Source of the DNA: Chromobacterium alkanivorans
GTDB lineage: Bacteria > Pseudomonadota > Gammaproteobacteria > Burkholderiales > Chromobacteriaceae
Assembly: GCF_016937655.1 (NCBI RefSeq)
Contig: NZ_JAFHKL010000019.1
Span: forward strand, 1-64,000
DNA length: 64,000 nt
Direction: 5' to 3'
Position 1 is the stretch's first letter, and each line of letters begins with the position of its first letter. Shown here piece after piece: positions 7,584 to 16,447 of this stretch. The position numbers and the translations under genes are program-made. The notes below the pieces were generated by a model. It searched no databases. It was not told the DNA's origin and saw only the letters and a program-made list of their open reading frames with translations.

Positions 7584-8852
7584 TCACAGTCTTCCAATCA
7601 CCGCGCGGGCGGCTGCGACGCCGCTTCGAACGGCCCCCTCCAAAGTGGCAGGATAATCAGCATGCGTCCAATCTCCCGCCAAATAAAGCGATTGTACCGG
7701 GCTTGGCTGCGCCGGTCGCCTCATATCGACCAAACTGGCAAAAGTGGCCCGCCGCTCCGCCAGCACCCGGAAATCAAGCCGCCGGCCGGCGCGCGGATCA
7801 AGGCGGCGCACGTCGGCCTCCACCAGAGCAGCCAGTTCCTCTTGCGCAAGCGCGTCCAGATGCTGCGGCGCGCTCATCACCGCGGCCACCCAGCCGGTTT
7901 CGCCCATCAACGCGCCGCGATCGAACAGCCAGTCGGCGACGCCGCCGCTGCAGGCGCACATCGGCGCCGGCAGGCGGAGCGCGCCTTCAAACTGCAGGTA
8001 GACGGTGTAGATGGGCCAATAACGATAAGCATCGGTCAGCTGGCGCAGCGCTGGATCCGCCGTCAGTTCCGCCGCGTGATACGGCGCCACCGCCAGCACG
8101 GCGGCATCGAAACGCTCGCCGTCCACGCTCACCCCCGTTGAATCCTCCGCCACGCCGCGCACGCGCCGGCCGGCGCGCAGATCCGCGCCGCGCGCGGCCA
8201 GCCAGCGCCAGGCCGGCTCGGGGAACAGCGCGGACAAGTCCGCTTTCGGCAGCAAGAGATCGCTGGCGGCGCGGTCCGCGCCCAGGCTGTCGCGCAGCAC
8301 CGCGGCCAGCACCCGCATCGACGCCAGCTCCGGCGGCGTATTGAGGCCGGACAGCACCAGCGGCCTCCAGAACTCGCGGATCAGCGCCTCCGACTGCCCT
8401 TGCTCCGTCAGCCATTGCGTCACCGCGCAATCCGGCTCCACCCGCCAGCCCCGTCCTTTCAAACGCTGCAGGGCCAGCGCCAGCCGCGCCTTGTCACCCC
8501 AGCTTACGCCGCGCGCCGTCAACAGGCCGGCGGCCAGGTGCAAGGGCGCCGGCAGCCGCGGGCAACGCAGGCTGATGCCGCCCTGGCGCCGCCAATTCAT
8601 CGGCAGGCGCAGCAAGGCCCGGCTCTCGTCCACGCCCACCGTCGCCATCAGCCGCAGGCATTCGCGGTAGGCGCCGATCAGGATGTGCTGGCCGTTGTCC
8701 AGCCGGCTGCCGGGCACGCCGATGCGGCGCGCGCGGCCGCCCGGCTCGCGCCCGGCCTCGAACACGGTCAGCTCCGCCCGGCCGGCCAGCTCCACCGCGG
8801 CGGCGAGGCCGGCCCAGCCGGCGCCGATCACGGCGACGCGCGGCTTGCTCAT
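7584..8852 (-). CDS. hpnE: Squalene-forming FAD-dependent desaturase HpnE
   Basis: 422-aa flavoprotein of the phytoene desaturase-like family. The N-terminal dinucleotide motif VAVIGAGWAGLAAAVEL (residues 5-22) is followed by FEAGREPGGRAR. The C-terminal FAD motif is LYLAGDWTHADYPATLEGAVRSG. HpnE is known to reduce hydroxysqualene to squalene after HpnD and HpnC. The gene starts 7 bp after the hpnD stop, in the conserved hpnC-hpnD-hpnE order. Squalene-hopene cyclase is not in the window, so hopanoid production is inferred only. Confidence 0.93.
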   Translation of the reverse strand: MSKPRVAVIGAGWAGLAAAVELAGRAELTVFEAGREPGGRARRIGVPGSRLDNGQHILIGAYRECLRLMATVGVDESRALLRLPMNWRRQGGISLRCPRLPAPLHLAAGLLTARGVSWGDKARLALALQRLKGRGWRVEPDCAVTQWLTEQGQSEALIREFWRPLVLSGLNTPPELASMRVLAAVLRDSLGADRAASDLLLPKADLSALFPEPAWRWLAARGADLRAGRRVRGVAEDSTGVSVDGERFDAAVLAVAPYHAAELTADPALRQLTDAYRYWPIYTVYLQFEGALRLPAPMCACSGGVADWLFDRGALMGETGWVAAVMSAPQHLDALAQEELAALVEADVRRLDPRAGRRLDFRVLAERRATFASLVDMRRPAQPSPVQSLYLAGDWTHADYPATLEGAVRSGVAAARAVIGRL

Positions 8853-8859
8853 CGGCGGC

Positions 8860-9705
8860 TCACGGCCGGTAGCCGAAGGTCCAGGTTTTCCATGCCAGCC
8901 ACAGTTTGCGGATGGGGGTCAGCGACAGCCGCTGATTGAGCACCTTGGCCGGGCCGTCCAGCTTGATTTCCTCCAGCGTGGCGCGGTAGATCGCCGCCAT
9001 CAGCAGGCCGGGACGCTGCGCCTTGCGGTCCGCGGCCGGCAACATCTCCCAGGCTTGGCGGTAATACTGCTGCGCGCGTTCGATCTGGAATTCCATCAGC
9101 GCCTTGAAGGCCGCGCTTTCCTCGTAGTGCAGGATGTCCATCGCCGGGCAGTTGAAGCGCTGCAACTCCTCCATCGGCAGATAGATGCGGTCGCGGCGCG
9201 CGTCCTCGCCCACGTCGCGGATGATGTTGGTCAGCTGGAAGGCGATGCCCAGCTCGTGCGCGTACTCCAGCGTCTTCTCGTCGCGATAGCCGAAGATGCG
9301 CGCCGCCAGCTGGCCCACCACACCGGCCACGCGGTGGCAGTACAGCAGCAGGTCCTGGAAGCGCTGATAGCGCGCCATGCTCAGGTCCATCGCCATGCCG
9401 TCTATGATTTCCTCCAGCTCGCTCTGCGGCAAGCCGAAGGCGCGCGCGTGCGGCTGCAGCGCCTGCATCACCGGGTGTTCCGGCGCGCCCTGGTAGAGCT
9501 TGGCCACTTCGCCGCGCCACCAGGCCAGCTTGGCGCTGGCCACATTGGGATCGTGGCATTCGTCCACCACGTCGTCCACCTCGCGGCAAAACGCGTACAG
9601 CGCGGTAATCGCGCGGCGGCGCGGCTCCGGCAAGAATCGAAAGCTGTAGTAGAAGCTGGAGCCGCTGGCGGCGGCCTTGTCCTCGCAATACTGATCAGGC
9701 GTCAC
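8860..9705 (-). CDS. hpnD: Presqualene diphosphate synthase HpnD
   Basis: 281-aa trans-isoprenyl diphosphate synthase of the squalene/phytoene synthase family. It condenses two farnesyl-PP molecules to presqualene-PP. The first Asp-rich motif DDVVDE is at residues 44-49, and the second lies in NIIRDVGEDARRDRIYLP. I place the start at a GTG (position 9705) because AGGAG lies 6 nt upstream and homologues begin with the equivalent TPDQYC. The open frame itself extends another 16 codons upstream without a better ribosome site. It lies between hpnC and hpnE. Confidence 0.94.
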   Translation of the reverse strand: MTPDQYCEDKAAASGSSFYYSFRFLPEPRRRAITALYAFCREVDDVVDECHDPNVASAKLAWWRGEVAKLYQGAPEHPVMQALQPHARAFGLPQSELEEIIDGMAMDLSMARYQRFQDLLLYCHRVAGVVGQLAARIFGYRDEKTLEYAHELGIAFQLTNIIRDVGEDARRDRIYLPMEELQRFNCPAMDILHYEESAAFKALMEFQIERAQQYYRQAWEMLPAADRKAQRPGLLMAAIYRATLEEIKLDGPAKVLNQRLSLTPIRKLWLAWKTWTFGYRP

Positions 9706-9782
9706 GCGCCACTCCTGTCCTAGCGGCGGCCGCGGCGGGCCGCCGTCCTTCAATCATATTCATCGTCGTCGCGCCGCGGCGC

Positions 9783-10595
9783 TCACTTGGCGCGCGCCGC
9801 GCGCCACAGCATATAGAGCCAGTCGCGCCAGTTCAGCACCGGACGGCTGCGGAACACGTCGCCGCCGGAGTCGTGCAGTTTCTTCAGGATGCGCTCCCCG
9901 CCCAGGATGATCAGCCTCAGCTCCAGCCCCATCCTGCCCTTCAATACTTTGCCCAGCGGCGCGCCGGCCTGCAACATCTTGCGGGCGCGCTCGATCTGGG
10001 CGCGCATCATCGGCTGCCACAGGCCGCCGGCGTCGCGCGCGGCGATCTGCGCCTCGGTCACCCGAAAGCGCTGCAAATCCTCCTGCGGCAGGTAAACCCG
10101 GCCCTTGCGCCAGTCCAGCTCCACATCCTGCAGGAAGTTGATCAGCTGCAGCGCGGTGCAGATGCCGTCCGACATCGCCAGCGAGCGCCTATCATTCTCG
10201 CCGTACAGGGCCAGCATCAGCCGGCCCACCGGGTTGGCGGAGCGGCGGCAGTAGTCCGCCAGCTCCGCGTAATCGCGATAGCGGGTTTTTTCCACGTCCT
10301 GGCGGAAAGCCGCCAGCAGATCGTGAAACGGCTGCAAATCCAGGCCGTGCTCGGCGATCGCCGCCGCCAGATTGCGCATCAACGGCGTATCCGGCGTCTG
10401 GCCGGCGCCGATGCGCTCCAGCTCCGCGCCCAGCCGGTCCAGTTCGGCCAGCCTCCGCTCGGGGGCGTCGTCGCCCTCGTCCGCCACATCGTCGGCGTAG
10501 CGCGCGAAATGGTAGATCGCATGCACGGCGCGGCGCATCCTGCGCGGCAGCAGGACGGAGCCCACCGGGAAATTCTCGTAATGCCCAACCGACAT
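9783..10595 (-). CDS. hpnC: Hydroxysqualene synthase HpnC
   Basis: 270-aa squalene/phytoene synthase family protein that converts presqualene-PP to hydroxysqualene in the three-enzyme bacterial route. Motifs: VGHYENFPVGSVLLPRRMR at the N-terminus (typical of HpnC), DDVADE at residues 35-40, and NFLQDVELDWRKGRVYLP for the second Asp motif. The start at 10595 is preferred over an upstream ATG because AGGAAG precedes it by 7 nt. It is the first gene of the hpnCDE run. The promoter would lie in the 177 bp between it and the tRNA gene. Confidence 0.94.
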   Translation of the reverse strand: MSVGHYENFPVGSVLLPRRMRRAVHAIYHFARYADDVADEGDDAPERRLAELDRLGAELERIGAGQTPDTPLMRNLAAAIAEHGLDLQPFHDLLAAFRQDVEKTRYRDYAELADYCRRSANPVGRLMLALYGENDRRSLAMSDGICTALQLINFLQDVELDWRKGRVYLPQEDLQRFRVTEAQIAARDAGGLWQPMMRAQIERARKMLQAGAPLGKVLKGRMGLELRLIILGGERILKKLHDSGGDVFRSRPVLNWRDWLYMLWRAARAK

Positions 10596-10772
10596 CGGCT
10601 TGCTTCCTGTTGTATGGCCGGCGAATCGGCGATTATAACCGAGCATCCCGGCGCGCTCCTATGCCGCCGGCCGCGCCGCCTCCGGAAAATTATCCAAAAA
10701 AAGTGAAGCCGGCTATTTACAAGCCAAGGGCCCTGCCATATACTGCGCAGCACTGTGAAACGCAGCCGGTGC

Positions 10773-10848
<76 letters not shown>

Positions 10849-10894
10849 AAAACTGCGCCACAGACAAGACGCCGCCCGATGCGGCGCGCAGCGA

Positions 10895-10921
10895 AAGCCG
10901 ATTCCGAGGAATCGGCTTTTT
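10895..10921 (+). terminator. Terminator downstream of tRNA-Ala
   Basis: AAAGCCGATTCC / GGAATCGGCTTT stem followed by a T-run. It separates the tRNA from the solute-binding protein gene. Confidence 0.9.
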
Positions 10922-11015
10922 GCATTTCTCCCCCGCCTTTTCCCGCTTGCCTTTTTTTGTTGCGGCGCAAATAACTAAAGCAAGTTCATTCCGCCTCCCG
11001 TCGCGGAGCCTCCGT

Positions 11016-11801
11016 ATGCCGCGAGTCCGCCTGATCTTCCTGCTGCTGTCGCTGTGCGCGCCCGTCGTCGCGGCCGAGCCGCGCCCGGCCGCCCTGCGGC
11101 TGTGCACCGAGGACATGGACTCGCCGCCGTGGCGCAGCCAGAACGGCCCCAGCCTAAGCCTGCTGATGCTGAAGGCCGCCGCCCAGAAAACCAATATCAA
11201 GCTGGAAATCCGGGAGATGGCCTGGATACGCTGCCTGAGCGAGGTGCAAAACAATCAGATCGACGGCGTGTTCGAGATCAGCTTCAAGCCGGATCGCCTG
11301 CGCATCGGCGTCTACCCGATGAAGGGCGACGCCCCCGATCCGGCGATGCGCATGCATCTGGACGGCTATAGCCTGTACCGGCTGAAGGGTTCGAAACTGG
11401 AATGGGACGGCCAGAGCCTCAGCCATCTGGACGGCGCCGTCGGCGCTCAGACCGGCTTCTCGGTGATCGCCCAACTGCAGGCGCTGGGCGCGCCGGTCGA
11501 CGACAGTTCGCGCAACCCGGAACAGAACCTGAACAAGCTGCTGGCGCGCCGCATCGGCGCCCTGGCCCTGCCCACGCTGACCGGCGACAGCCTGCTGGCG
11601 AGCAATCCCCTCTATAAGGACAGGATAGAAAAAGTGGGACCGGACCTGGTCGCCAAGCCTTACTACCTGATCTTTTCCCGCCGCTTCGCCGACGGCCATC
11701 CCAAGCTGACCCGCCAACTTTGGGAGGCCATCGCCCAGACGCGGGAATCTCCCGACTACCGCAAAGCCCTGCAAGACGCGCTGCGCCAGCTCAACCGCTG
11801 A
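11016..11801 (+). CDS. Periplasmic solute-binding-like protein (SBP_bac_3 type)
   Basis: 261 aa with a signal peptide (MPRVRLIFLLLSLCAPVVAAEP). The fold is like family 3 solute-binding proteins: LRLCTEDMDSPPWRS at the start of the mature protein, then SLLMLKAAAQ and a C-terminal helical lobe. Proteins of this length without a permease partner are common in Chromobacterium-type genomes and may serve as sensors or orphan binding proteins. The open frame extends upstream through the tRNA, but the ATG at 11016, directly before the signal peptide, is the sensible start. The ligand is unknown. Confidence 0.82.
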   Translation: MPRVRLIFLLLSLCAPVVAAEPRPAALRLCTEDMDSPPWRSQNGPSLSLLMLKAAAQKTNIKLEIREMAWIRCLSEVQNNQIDGVFEISFKPDRLRIGVYPMKGDAPDPAMRMHLDGYSLYRLKGSKLEWDGQSLSHLDGAVGAQTGFSVIAQLQALGAPVDDSSRNPEQNLNKLLARRIGALALPTLTGDSLLASNPLYKDRIEKVGPDLVAKPYYLIFSRRFADGHPKLTRQLWEAIAQTRESPDYRKALQDALRQLNR

Positions 11802-11823
11802 CGCCCCCTGTTGCGCCCCCGCT

Positions 11824-11839
11824 ATCCCAAATCGGCAAA
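11824..11839. promoter_or_regulatory. Shared 16-bp motif upstream of the MFS-HDAC-moaF operon
   Basis: ATCCCAAATCGGCAAA occurs here, 79 bp before the MFS start codon, and again identically at 21743-21758 between the FeaB-like dehydrogenase gene and the EutR-like AraC gene. I interpret it as a binding site for a common regulator, probably that AraC protein. Position and exact identity are seen; the regulator is inferred. Confidence 0.55.
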
Positions 11840-11917
11840 ACGCCGCGCGCCCGCTTGCCCCTCCGCGCGAATCTTGCGAGCGTAAGCCTGGTTCACGACT
11901 CGCGCCGCGGGGAAAAC

Positions 11918-13084
11918 ATGACTGCTCGCCTGCCTGCCCACACCGCCGAGCCCGTCCGCGGCGGCGGCCTGATCGCCCTGATCGCCTTCGCCGCCGTCGC
12001 GCCGCTGGTGCTGATGACCGCTCCGGCGCTGGCCAGCCAATTGGCCGGCCAGTTCGGTCTGGGGCCGGAACGGATCGGCCGCCTGTTCGCGGTGGAGCTG
12101 GGCGCGATGAGCCTGGCCACGCTGCCGGCCTATCTCTGGCTGCCGCGCGTGGACTGGCGCCGCGCCGCCGCCTGCGCCGGCGGGCTGTTCATCGCCGCCA
12201 ACCTTGCCTCCTGTTTCGCCGCCACTTACGCCGAACTGCTGCCCTGCAGGCTGCTCAGCGCGCTGGCCGGCGGCTCGCTGATGATTCTGTGCCTGTCCAC
12301 CGCGGCGGCCAGCGCCAACCCGGACCGCGCCTACGGCCTATGGGTTTCCGGCCAACTGGCGCTGGGCGCCTTGGGACTGGCGCTGTTTCCGGCCTGGTTC
12401 GCCCGCTACGGCATCGCCGCCTGTTATCTGAGCCTGGCGGCGCTGATGGCCCTGTGCCTGCCGCTGGCCCGCTGCTTCCCGCCCTCGGCGGCCAGGCCCG
12501 GCCGGCCGGCCGACGCGGAGGCGCAGCCCTGGCGCCCGGCGCTGGTCGGCGCGGCCGCCACCTTGTGCTTCTACGTCAGCCTGAGCGGCACCTGGACCTT
12601 CATCGGCGGCATCGCCGCCCAGGCCGGCCTGACGCCGCGGCAAAGCGGCGATTGGCTGGCGCTGGCCACCTTGATGGGCATCGTCGGCTCGGTCTGCGCC
12701 GCGGCGATAGGCGGCCGCGGATCGCGCCGCCGTCTGCTGATCGCCGGCTACGGGCTAATGCTGCTGTCGCTGGCCCTGCTGCTGGGCGCGCCGCGCGTCG
12801 GCCGCTTCGCGGCGGCGGCGCTCGTCTTCAAATACGCGTGGACCTTCATCCTGCCCTTCATCCTGGCCACGCTGGCCGCGCTGGACCGCAGCGGCCGGCT
12901 GATGAGCACCGTCAATCTGGCCATAGGCGGCGGCCTGGCGCTGGGGCCGGCGCTGGCCGGAGAATTGATGGCCGCCCACGGTCAAAACCCGCAAACCCTG
13001 CTGCTCGTTTCAATGGGGCTCGCCGCGCTGTCGCTGGCCCTGTTGCTGACGCTGCGGCCCACAACGATCAGGAGTCCGCAATGA
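11918..13084 (+). CDS. MFS transporter
   Basis: 388 aa, about 12 hydrophobic segments with the central cytoplasmic loop near residues 190-205 (rich in Ala, Arg and Pro). It would be an inner-membrane secondary transporter. The start at ATG 11918, after GGGGAAAAC, replaces a longer in-frame extension that overlaps the preceding gene. Its stop overlaps the start of the HDAC-like gene by 4 bp (ATGA), so transport is coupled to that enzyme. The substrate is unknown. From the operon, an (acetyl)amine is the best guess. Confidence 0.85.
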   Translation: MTARLPAHTAEPVRGGGLIALIAFAAVAPLVLMTAPALASQLAGQFGLGPERIGRLFAVELGAMSLATLPAYLWLPRVDWRRAAACAGGLFIAANLASCFAATYAELLPCRLLSALAGGSLMILCLSTAAASANPDRAYGLWVSGQLALGALGLALFPAWFARYGIAACYLSLAALMALCLPLARCFPPSAARPGRPADAEAQPWRPALVGAAATLCFYVSLSGTWTFIGGIAAQAGLTPRQSGDWLALATLMGIVGSVCAAAIGGRGSRRRLLIAGYGLMLLSLALLLGAPRVGRFAAAALVFKYAWTFILPFILATLAALDRSGRLMSTVNLAIGGGLALGPALAGELMAAHGQNPQTLLLVSMGLAALSLALLLTLRPTTIRSPQ

Positions 13085-14193
13085 CCTCCCGCACCGCGTT
13101 TCTCTTTGACGAGCTCTGTTTATGGCATAGCGTCGGCCCGCACGCGCAGATCCTGCCGGTGGGCGGCTGGGTGCAGCCGCCGTCCGGCGGCGGCCACGCC
13201 GAATCCCCGGACAGCAAGCGCCGGCTGAAAAGCCTGATGGACGTGTCCGGCCTCAGCGCCCGGCTGCAAGTGCGCGGCGCGCCGCCCTTGGCCGAGGAGG
13301 ATCTGCTGCGCGTGCACACGCCCGCCTATCTGCAACGCTTCAAGGCGCTCAGCGACGCCGGCGGCGGCGAGTTGGGGCCGCAGGCGCCGATAGGCCCGGG
13401 CAGCTATGAAATCGCCAAATTGTCCGCCGGCCTGGCCTGGGCCGCGGTGAACGCCGTGCTTGCCGACGAGGCCGACAAGGCTTACGCGCTGTCGCGCCCG
13501 CCCGGCCATCACTGCTCGGCGGACGGCGCAATGGGCTTCTGCTTCCTGGCCAACGCCGCCCTCGCCGCGGAACTGGCCATCGCCCGCCACGGCCTGAGCC
13601 GCGTCGCCATCGTCGATTGGGACGTGCACCACGGCAACGGCACCCAGTCGATTTTTTACCGACGCGGCGACGTGCTGACCCTGTCCCTGCATCAGGACGG
13701 CTGTTACCCGCCCGGTTCCGGCGGCGCCGAGGAGCGCGGCGAGGGCGACGGCCTGGACGCCAATCTGAACATTCCGCTGCTGCCCGGCGGCGGCCACCAG
13801 GCCTATCTGGACGCGATGCGGCTGCTGGTCTTGCCGGCGCTGCGACGCTTCCGGCCCGAATTGATCATCGTCGCCTGCGGCTACGACGCCAACGCCGTCG
13901 ATCCCCTGGCCCGGATGCAGGCGCACAGCGACACCTTCCGCGCCATGACGCGGCAACTGGCCGACTTCGCCGACGCCGAGGCGGGCGGACGGCTGGTCCT
14001 GTTGCACGAAGGCGGCTACTCCGAAGCCTACGTGCCCTTCTGCGGCCTGGCCGCGCTGGAGGCGCTGTCCGGCGTCCGCACCGAGGTGGCGGACCCGCTG
14101 CTGGAGCTGATCGTCGCGCAACAGCCCGGCGCGCCGATGCGCCAACTGCAGACGCGCTTGCTGGAAGCGCAGGCCGAGCGGCGCGGATTCTGA
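13081..14193 (+). CDS. HDAC-like zinc amidohydrolase (class II type)
   Basis: 370-aa member of the histone deacetylase / acetylpolyamine amidohydrolase superfamily. All expected active-site parts are visible: the double His in SRPPGHHCSADG, the zinc ligands in DWDVHHGNGTQSIF, the third ligand in CGYDANAVDPLARM, and the Tyr in LHEGGYSEAYVP. Bacterial relatives remove acetyl groups from small amines such as acetylpolyamines, releasing free amine and acetate. It sits between an MFS transporter (4-bp overlap) and moaF. With the amine-catabolic genes nearby, deacetylation of an N-acetylated amine is a reasonable but unproven role. Confidence 0.93.
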   Translation: MTSRTAFLFDELCLWHSVGPHAQILPVGGWVQPPSGGGHAESPDSKRRLKSLMDVSGLSARLQVRGAPPLAEEDLLRVHTPAYLQRFKALSDAGGGELGPQAPIGPGSYEIAKLSAGLAWAAVNAVLADEADKAYALSRPPGHHCSADGAMGFCFLANAALAAELAIARHGLSRVAIVDWDVHHGNGTQSIFYRRGDVLTLSLHQDGCYPPGSGGAEERGEGDGLDANLNIPLLPGGGHQAYLDAMRLLVLPALRRFRPELIIVACGYDANAVDPLARMQAHSDTFRAMTRQLADFADAEAGGRLVLLHEGGYSEAYVPFCGLAALEALSGVRTEVADPLLELIVAQQPGAPMRQLQTRLLEAQAERRGF

Positions 14194-14237
14194 GCAAACC
14201 TGGCGATCACGCCGTCCACCCGATAAGGAACTGTCCC

Positions 14238-15062
14238 ATGTCCAACCCCACCCCCGAGTTCATCCAAGTCGGCGCGCTGGCCGACGGCTTCGCGCCCGAC
14301 AGTCTGACCCTGCCCCGCTGCGCCGAACTCGACGGTCAAAGCCTGCGGCTGTGCTTCGACGACGACAGCGCCGCGGATTGCCGGCTGGAGCCCGGCGGCG
14401 ACGCGCGCGTCGTCATCGTCCGGCCGGGGCTGGCCTCGACGCTGGCCGGCGTCGACGGCTGCCACGCCAGCTCCTTGCGGCCCGGCGTCTATTTCCTCGA
14501 CTTCCGTCACCAGGGCCCGGCCGCGCTGTCGCTCAGCCTGGTCCTGGACCTGACGCAACGCCGCTTCACCCTGGTTCGGGGCAACTTGCCCGACGCCGCC
14601 GCCGCGCGGATCTGCGCCTTCGACCGGGTGGCGCACCAGCTGGAGCTGACCGGCGTGGACGTCGAATTCCTCCACGGCGCGCTTGATCAGCCCGCCGCGG
14701 CCGTCCCGCCGCATCCGCCCAGCCGCGACTTGATCGGCATGCGCAACCGCTACCGCTACAGCCCCACCGAGTGCTACGAGCACATCTACCTGAACGACAG
14801 CTTCTACGCCTGGCATTGCCTGGAAGGCGTGGAGCGCGGGCTGGCCGACGTCGACCGCTGCCACTGCCTGCAAGTGGCGGAGCGGCTGTATTTGTTCGTC
14901 TGGCGCGAGAAGATCATTCCCACCCTGGGCGTGATCCTGATCGACCTGGAAGGCATGCGCACCGATGGCAAGATCTTCGGCTATCAGGACGGAGACTTCG
15001 GCGCCGCCCGCAACTTCCGGGTGGGCGCGCAGGCCAGCATCGTCAACCACACTCGCGCTTGA
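14238..15062 (+). CDS. moaF: MoaF family protein
   Basis: 274 aa with the two-part MoaF layout: an N-terminal beta-rich lipocalin-like half (about 1-130) and a C-terminal half containing RNRYRYSPTECYEHIYLNDSFYAWHCL and LFVWREKIIPTLGVILIDLEGMRTDGKIFGY. The family name comes from a Klebsiella monoamine-induced gene and was read as 'molybdenum cofactor biosynthesis F'; an actual cofactor role is doubtful. The start has AAGGAA 8 nt upstream. It is the third gene of the MFS-HDAC-moaF run and converges on an SDR gene 16 bp away. Presence beside aryl-amine catabolism agrees with monoamine regulation. Confidence 0.88.
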   Translation: MSNPTPEFIQVGALADGFAPDSLTLPRCAELDGQSLRLCFDDDSAADCRLEPGGDARVVIVRPGLASTLAGVDGCHASSLRPGVYFLDFRHQGPAALSLSLVLDLTQRRFTLVRGNLPDAAAARICAFDRVAHQLELTGVDVEFLHGALDQPAAAVPPHPPSRDLIGMRNRYRYSPTECYEHIYLNDSFYAWHCLEGVERGLADVDRCHCLQVAERLYLFVWREKIIPTLGVILIDLEGMRTDGKIFGYQDGDFGAARNFRVGAQASIVNHTRA

Positions 15063-15078
15063 AGCGCCGCACCGGCCT

Positions 15079-15873
15079 TCAGTCCCGTTCCAGCCGCGAA
15101 TACGCCAGCGTCGGCACATCCACCGCCATCGCGCCACCGTCGGCGGTCAGGCAAGCGCCGCTGACGATCGCGGCCTCGTCGGACAGCAGAAAGCGGCAGA
15201 TCGCGGCGATCTCCGCCGGCGTCGCCGGCCGGCGCAAAGGCAGGTCGGCGGTGACGCGCCGGTAGGCGGCGTCCAGGTCTTCGCCATGGGCCGCCATCAG
15301 CGGTCGCATCTCCTCGTCCGCCATCGGCGTGCGCACCCAGCCCGGGCACAGCGCGTTCACCCGCACCGCCGGCCCGTAGTCGCGCGCCAGCGAGCGGGCC
15401 AGCCCCAGCAGGGCGTGCTTGGCCACCACATAGCCGCAGGCTTGCGGCCCGGCCGCCAGCCCGGCGATGGAGGCCATCAACACCATGCTGCCGCCCTGCG
15501 AGATCAGGTCCGGCAGGCAGGCGCGGGCGCTGACGAAGGCGGTGTCCAGATTCGCGCGCATCGCGGCGCGCCAGGCCTCGTCGTCGGTTTCCAGCGCCGC
15601 GCCCAGGCCCAGGCCGCCGGCGCAGGCCGCCAGCCCGTCCACCCGGCCCCAGCGCGCATGAATGCGCGCCAGGAAATCCTCCCAGGCCGCGGCGTCGGCG
15701 GCGTCCCCCGCCAAGGCCAGGCCCCCGGTTTCCTCCGCCAGCGCCAGCAACGGACCGGCCCGCCTCCCCACCAGGGCCAGCCGCGCGCCCTCGGCGGCGA
15801 AACGGCGCGCGCAGGCCGCGCCGATGCCGGAGCCCGCTCCGGTGATCACAATGGTTTTATCGAGCAAAGACAT
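15079..15873 (-). CDS. SDR family oxidoreductase
   Basis: 264-aa classical SDR: the cofactor motif TIVITGAGSGIGAACARRF at residues 7-25, a catalytic Ser in VLMASIAG, and Y/K in CGYVVAKHALLG. The start is set at 15873 by a strong ribosome site (GGAGG, 6 nt spacer). It is divergent from hpaR with a 133-bp shared control region containing a candidate HpaR operator, and convergent with moaF. A dehydrogenase for an alcohol or hydroxyl intermediate of the aromatic-amine pathway is possible, but the sequence does not fix the substrate. Confidence 0.9.
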   Translation of the reverse strand: MSLLDKTIVITGAGSGIGAACARRFAAEGARLALVGRRAGPLLALAEETGGLALAGDAADAAAWEDFLARIHARWGRVDGLAACAGGLGLGAALETDDEAWRAAMRANLDTAFVSARACLPDLISQGGSMVLMASIAGLAAGPQACGYVVAKHALLGLARSLARDYGPAVRVNALCPGWVRTPMADEEMRPLMAAHGEDLDAAYRRVTADLPLRRPATPAEIAAICRFLLSDEAAIVSGACLTADGGAMAVDVPTLAYSRLERD

Positions 15874-15940
15874 CGCAGCCTCCTTTGAGCTAACGCTCCT
15901 CGAACTCGCCGACGGCAAGCGTCGGCATTATGTTAATATA

Positions 15941-15953
15941 TTCATTTAATGAA
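15941..15953. promoter_or_regulatory. Candidate HpaR operator (SDR-hpaR intergenic)
   Basis: TTCATTTAATGAA, a palindrome of 6-bp arms about a central T, set in a short AT-rich patch in an otherwise GC-rich gap. Related TTCATT half-sites occur before hpaG1 and before the hydroxylase gene. MarR-type repressors use this sort of symmetric AT-rich site and often autoregulate. Confidence 0.6.
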
Positions 15954-16006
15954 CCAGACAGCCCCGCCTCCGTTCTCATTCCGCGACTAGAAGCAAAGGA
16001 GCCGCC

Positions 16007-16447
16007 ATGAACCCCACGCAACGCCCCTGTCAATATCAACTGCCGCAACGCCTGCTGCGCGCGCGCGAAGCGGTGATGAGCTACTTCCGGCCGGTGCTGA
16101 GCCGCCACGGGCTGTCGGAACAACAATGGCGCGTCTTGCGCCTGCTGGCGGAGCACGGCGACATGGAGGCCGGCGACATCGCCCAGCGCGCCGGCATTCA
16201 TCCGCCCAGCCTCAGCGGCATTCTGATTCGGATGGAAAGAGACGGCCTGGTCTACCGCAACCGCGCCCAGAACGACAATCGCCGCCTGATCGTCTCCTCA
16301 AGCCAGCGCGCGATGACGCTGACCCAGAGCATCATCCCCTTGTCCAACGACTGCTACCGCCGGATCGAGGCCCATTTTCCCCCGGCCAAGCTGCAGGCCC
16401 TGCTGGCTTTGCTGGACGAGCTGGAAAACCTGCCCGCGCCGTCTTAG
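16007..16447 (+). CDS. hpaR: Homoprotocatechuate operon repressor HpaR (MarR family)
   Basis: 146-aa MarR-type winged-helix regulator. The opening LPQRLLRAREAVMSYFRPVLSRHGLSEQQWRVLRLL and the wing segment HPPSLSGILIRMERDGLVYRN closely resemble enterobacterial HpaR/HpcR, which represses the hpa meta-pathway genes until 4-hydroxyphenylacetate or homoprotocatechuate is present. A perfect AAAGGAG lies before the ATG. Unusually it is 7 kb from hpaA and 8 kb from hpaG, with the amine operon in between. Its TAG stop overlaps the first two bases of repeat copy B. Confidence 0.92.
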   Translation: MNPTQRPCQYQLPQRLLRAREAVMSYFRPVLSRHGLSEQQWRVLRLLAEHGDMEAGDIAQRAGIHPPSLSGILIRMERDGLVYRNRAQNDNRRLIVSSSQRAMTLTQSIIPLSNDCYRRIEAHFPPAKLQALLALLDELENLPAPS

